Assembly (NCBI GenBank): GCA_023392535.1
Contig: JAEVYY010000001.1
Span: 1 to 32,498 of the forward strand
Origin: Bacillota bacterium
GTDB lineage: Bacteria > Bacillota > Clostridia > Lachnospirales > Lachnospiraceae
Direction of reading: 5' to 3'
DNA length: 32,498 nucleotides
The first letter of the stretch is position 1; every line of letters starts with the position of its first letter. The notes under the pieces were generated by a model that saw nothing but the letters and a program-made list of their open reading frames with translations, searched no databases and was not told the DNA's origin. Made by a program: the position numbers and the translations under genes. Of the stretch, positions 31,874 to 32,498 are shown piece after piece.

Positions 31874-31888
31874 AAAAATATTAAAAAA
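31873..31888 (+). repeat. 16-base A/T repeat, copy 1 (candidate UP element)
   Basis: AAAAAATATTAAAAAA occurs here and again, exactly, at 32223-32238, 350 bases downstream. Each copy precedes a TTGACA promoter of a stable-RNA unit. Such A tracts act as UP elements for the RNA polymerase alpha subunit when close to the -35; this copy is 16 bases away, the other 4. Confidence 0.6.
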
Positions 31889-31904
31889 AGTTTAGAAAAT
31901 CTTA

Positions 31905-31933
31905 TTGACAGCAAAAAATAAAGATGATAGAAT
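31905..31933 (+). promoter_or_regulatory. Promoter of the tRNA-Ser pair
   Basis: Consensus TTGACA at 31905-31910, a 17-base spacer and TAGAAT at 31928-31933 with TGA extending the -10. It is 86 bases upstream of the first tRNA and follows an A-rich tract. Confidence 0.75.
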
Positions 31934-31938
31934 ATCAC

Positions 31939-31994
31939 TTGTCGCTGCGAGATAACATCTTTGCAATAACAAAGTATGACAACAAAGTGCGACA
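31939..31994 (+). other. Structured leader of the tRNA-Ser transcript
   Basis: TGTCGC at 31940-31945 pairs with GCGACA at 31989-31994, enclosing an inner hairpin of CTTTG (31959-31963) with CAAAG (31970-31974). The right side also holds an imperfect direct repeat, ACAAAGTATGACA at 31969-31981 and ACAAAGTGCGACA at 31982-31994. It is probably removed by RNase during tRNA maturation. No function beyond that can be seen. Confidence 0.4.
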
Positions 31995-32018
31995 GAATAT
32001 ATCCTGTATTATTCATAT

Positions 32019-32104
32019 GGAGAGGTATCGAAGTGGTCATAACGAGGCGGTCTTGAAAACCGTTTGTCCGCAAGGGCGCATGGGTTCGAATCCCATCCTC
32101 TCCG
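32019..32104 (+). tRNA. tRNA-Ser (UGA anticodon)
   Basis: GGAGAGG at 32019-32025 pairs with CCTCTCC at 32097-32103, and G104 is the discriminator, as expected for serine. The anticodon arm is CGGTC-TTGAAAA-CCG with TGA in the loop. A long variable arm (TTTGTCCGCAAGGGCG region) and the TGGGTTCGAATCCCA T arm are clear. The 3' CCA is not encoded. It reads UCA and, by wobble, other UCN codons. Confidence 0.96.
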
Positions 32105-32125
32105 TTTCTTTATGTTTAGGCTTTT

Positions 32126-32214
32126 GGAGAAGTACCCAAGAGGTTGAAGGGGCTCCCCTGGAAAGGGAGTAGATCGTTAATAGCGATGCGAGGGTTCGAA
32201 TCCCTCCTTCTCCG
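32126..32214 (+). tRNA. tRNA-Ser (GGA anticodon)
   Basis: GGAGAAG at 32126-32132 pairs with CTTCTCC at 32207-32213, with discriminator G at 32214. The anticodon arm CTCCC-CTGGAAA-GGGAG carries GGA. The long type II variable arm (AGATCGTTAATAGCGAT) and T arm (AGGGTTCGAATCCCT) are intact. CCA is not encoded. It is 21 bases after the first tRNA-Ser and probably on the same transcript. It reads UCC and UCU. Confidence 0.96.
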
Positions 32215-32222
32215 CTGGTTAG

Positions 32223-32238
32223 AAAAAATATTAAAAAA
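32223..32238 (+). repeat. 16-base A/T repeat, copy 2 (candidate UP element)
   Basis: Exact copy of the repeat at 31873-31888. It ends 4 bases before the TTGACA of the next promoter, the usual place of an UP element. Confidence 0.6.
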
Positions 32239-32242
32239 CATA

Positions 32243-32270
32243 TTGACAAAATGTTGAACAATGTGATAAT
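32243..32270 (+). promoter_or_regulatory. Strong promoter, probably of an rRNA operon
   Basis: TTGACA at 32243-32248, a 16-base spacer and GATAAT at 32265-32270 (TGT before it extends the -10), directly after an A-tract UP element. No reading frame follows; the downstream sequence is a structured leader. Confidence 0.7.
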
Positions 32271-32277
32271 ATATTCA

Positions 32278-32498
32278 AGCTGACCGATACAAATTAACAA
32301 GTAGATTTCATAAAGAAAAGTTAGCAAAGCGAACCTTGAAAAGGAAATGTAAGACGAATGGATCGAGAGAGAAATAAGTCGAAATTTCTAGGAAAAATGA
32401 TTCCTAAACAGTAATGCAACCCTGAAAATTCTATCAAAGAATTTCAGAGAAATAAAAAGCGAAGTCCAGAAATGGACAACAACCTAACAAAGGTAAAT
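32278..32498 (+). other. Probable rRNA operon leader, continuing past the right edge
   Basis: This 221-base stretch has no gene. It carries a boxA-like GAACCTTGAAAA at 32331-32342, of the kind found in leaders and spacers of Firmicute rRNA operons. Three hairpins follow: TAGGAA/TTCCTA at 32389-32406, CTGAAAATTCT/AGAATTTCAG at 32422-32447, and GTCCA-GAAA-TGGAC at 32464-32477 with a GNRA loop. That a 16S rRNA gene starts just beyond the window is inference from this pattern and the strong promoter. Confidence 0.6.

Noticed and set aside
31924..32327. Reading frames across the tRNA-Ser genes on both strands
   Set aside because: They cover two clear tRNA genes and the promoter regions; any protein would be an artefact.
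1..32498. CRISPR arrays, prophage or defence genes
   Set aside because: No regularly spaced direct repeats, phage structural genes, integrases or known defence families were seen on either strand. The only mobile DNA is the IS fragment at the left edge.

Overview
The window is a low-GC chromosomal segment from an anaerobic Firmicute, most likely a butyrate-forming member of class Clostridia close to Lachnospiraceae. This rests on the gene content and order (thl-crt-hbd-bcd-etfB-etfA plus ptb-buk), a long-form hpf, a recoded prfB, AT-rich intergenic DNA, GGAGG-type ribosome binding sites and SigA-type promoters. The family assignment is inference; no 16S sequence is visible.

Layout. (1) 1-125: the 5' end of an IS3-family insertion sequence running off the left edge. 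(2) 126-1174: a roughly 520-base gene-free stretch carrying a cluster of DnaA boxes and the hpf promoter, then hpf. (3) 1225-11252: a compact butyrate module. The six-gene operon from acetyl-CoA to butyryl-CoA runs rightward and ends at a terminator, followed by a GDSL esterase. Facing it are ptb, buk and a small cysteine-rich C_GCAxxG_C_C protein, so both halves of the pathway, including the ATP-yielding step, lie in about 10 kb. (4) 11297-15163: secA and prfB, the latter with the classic +1 frameshift. In Bacillus subtilis hpf (yvyD), secA and prfB are adjacent, so the butyrate module appears to sit inside that ancestral block. (5) 15172-16443: two leftward genes for small membrane proteins. 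(6) 16519-21277: tex, an intracellular GH20 hexosaminidase and an acyltransferase-like protein. (7) 21287-22240: FMN riboswitch and riboflavin transporter ribU. (8) 22325-26031: a MacAB-like ABC export system with a palindromic candidate operator. (9) 26120-31873: a YcxB-like protein, then tsaE-tsaB-rimI, a six-cysteine 80-residue protein, rnz, a membrane-anchored protein, tsaD and ispD. (10) 31873-32498: two tRNA-Ser genes and a strong promoter with a structured leader, most likely the start of an rRNA operon whose 16S gene lies just past the right edge.

How the genes work together. Thl, Crt, Hbd and Bcd/EtfAB make butyryl-CoA; Ptb and Buk turn it into butyrate and ATP. TsaB, TsaD and TsaE make t6A on tRNAs, RNase Z trims tRNA 3' ends, and serine tRNAs and a probable rRNA operon follow, so the right third is rich in tRNA and translation functions. 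The least understood parts are the DnaA-box cluster, the 80-residue cysteine protein and the membrane-anchored protein inside the t6A cluster, the GH20-acyltransferase pair, and several palindromes at promoters. I found no CRISPR array, prophage or obvious new defence system.
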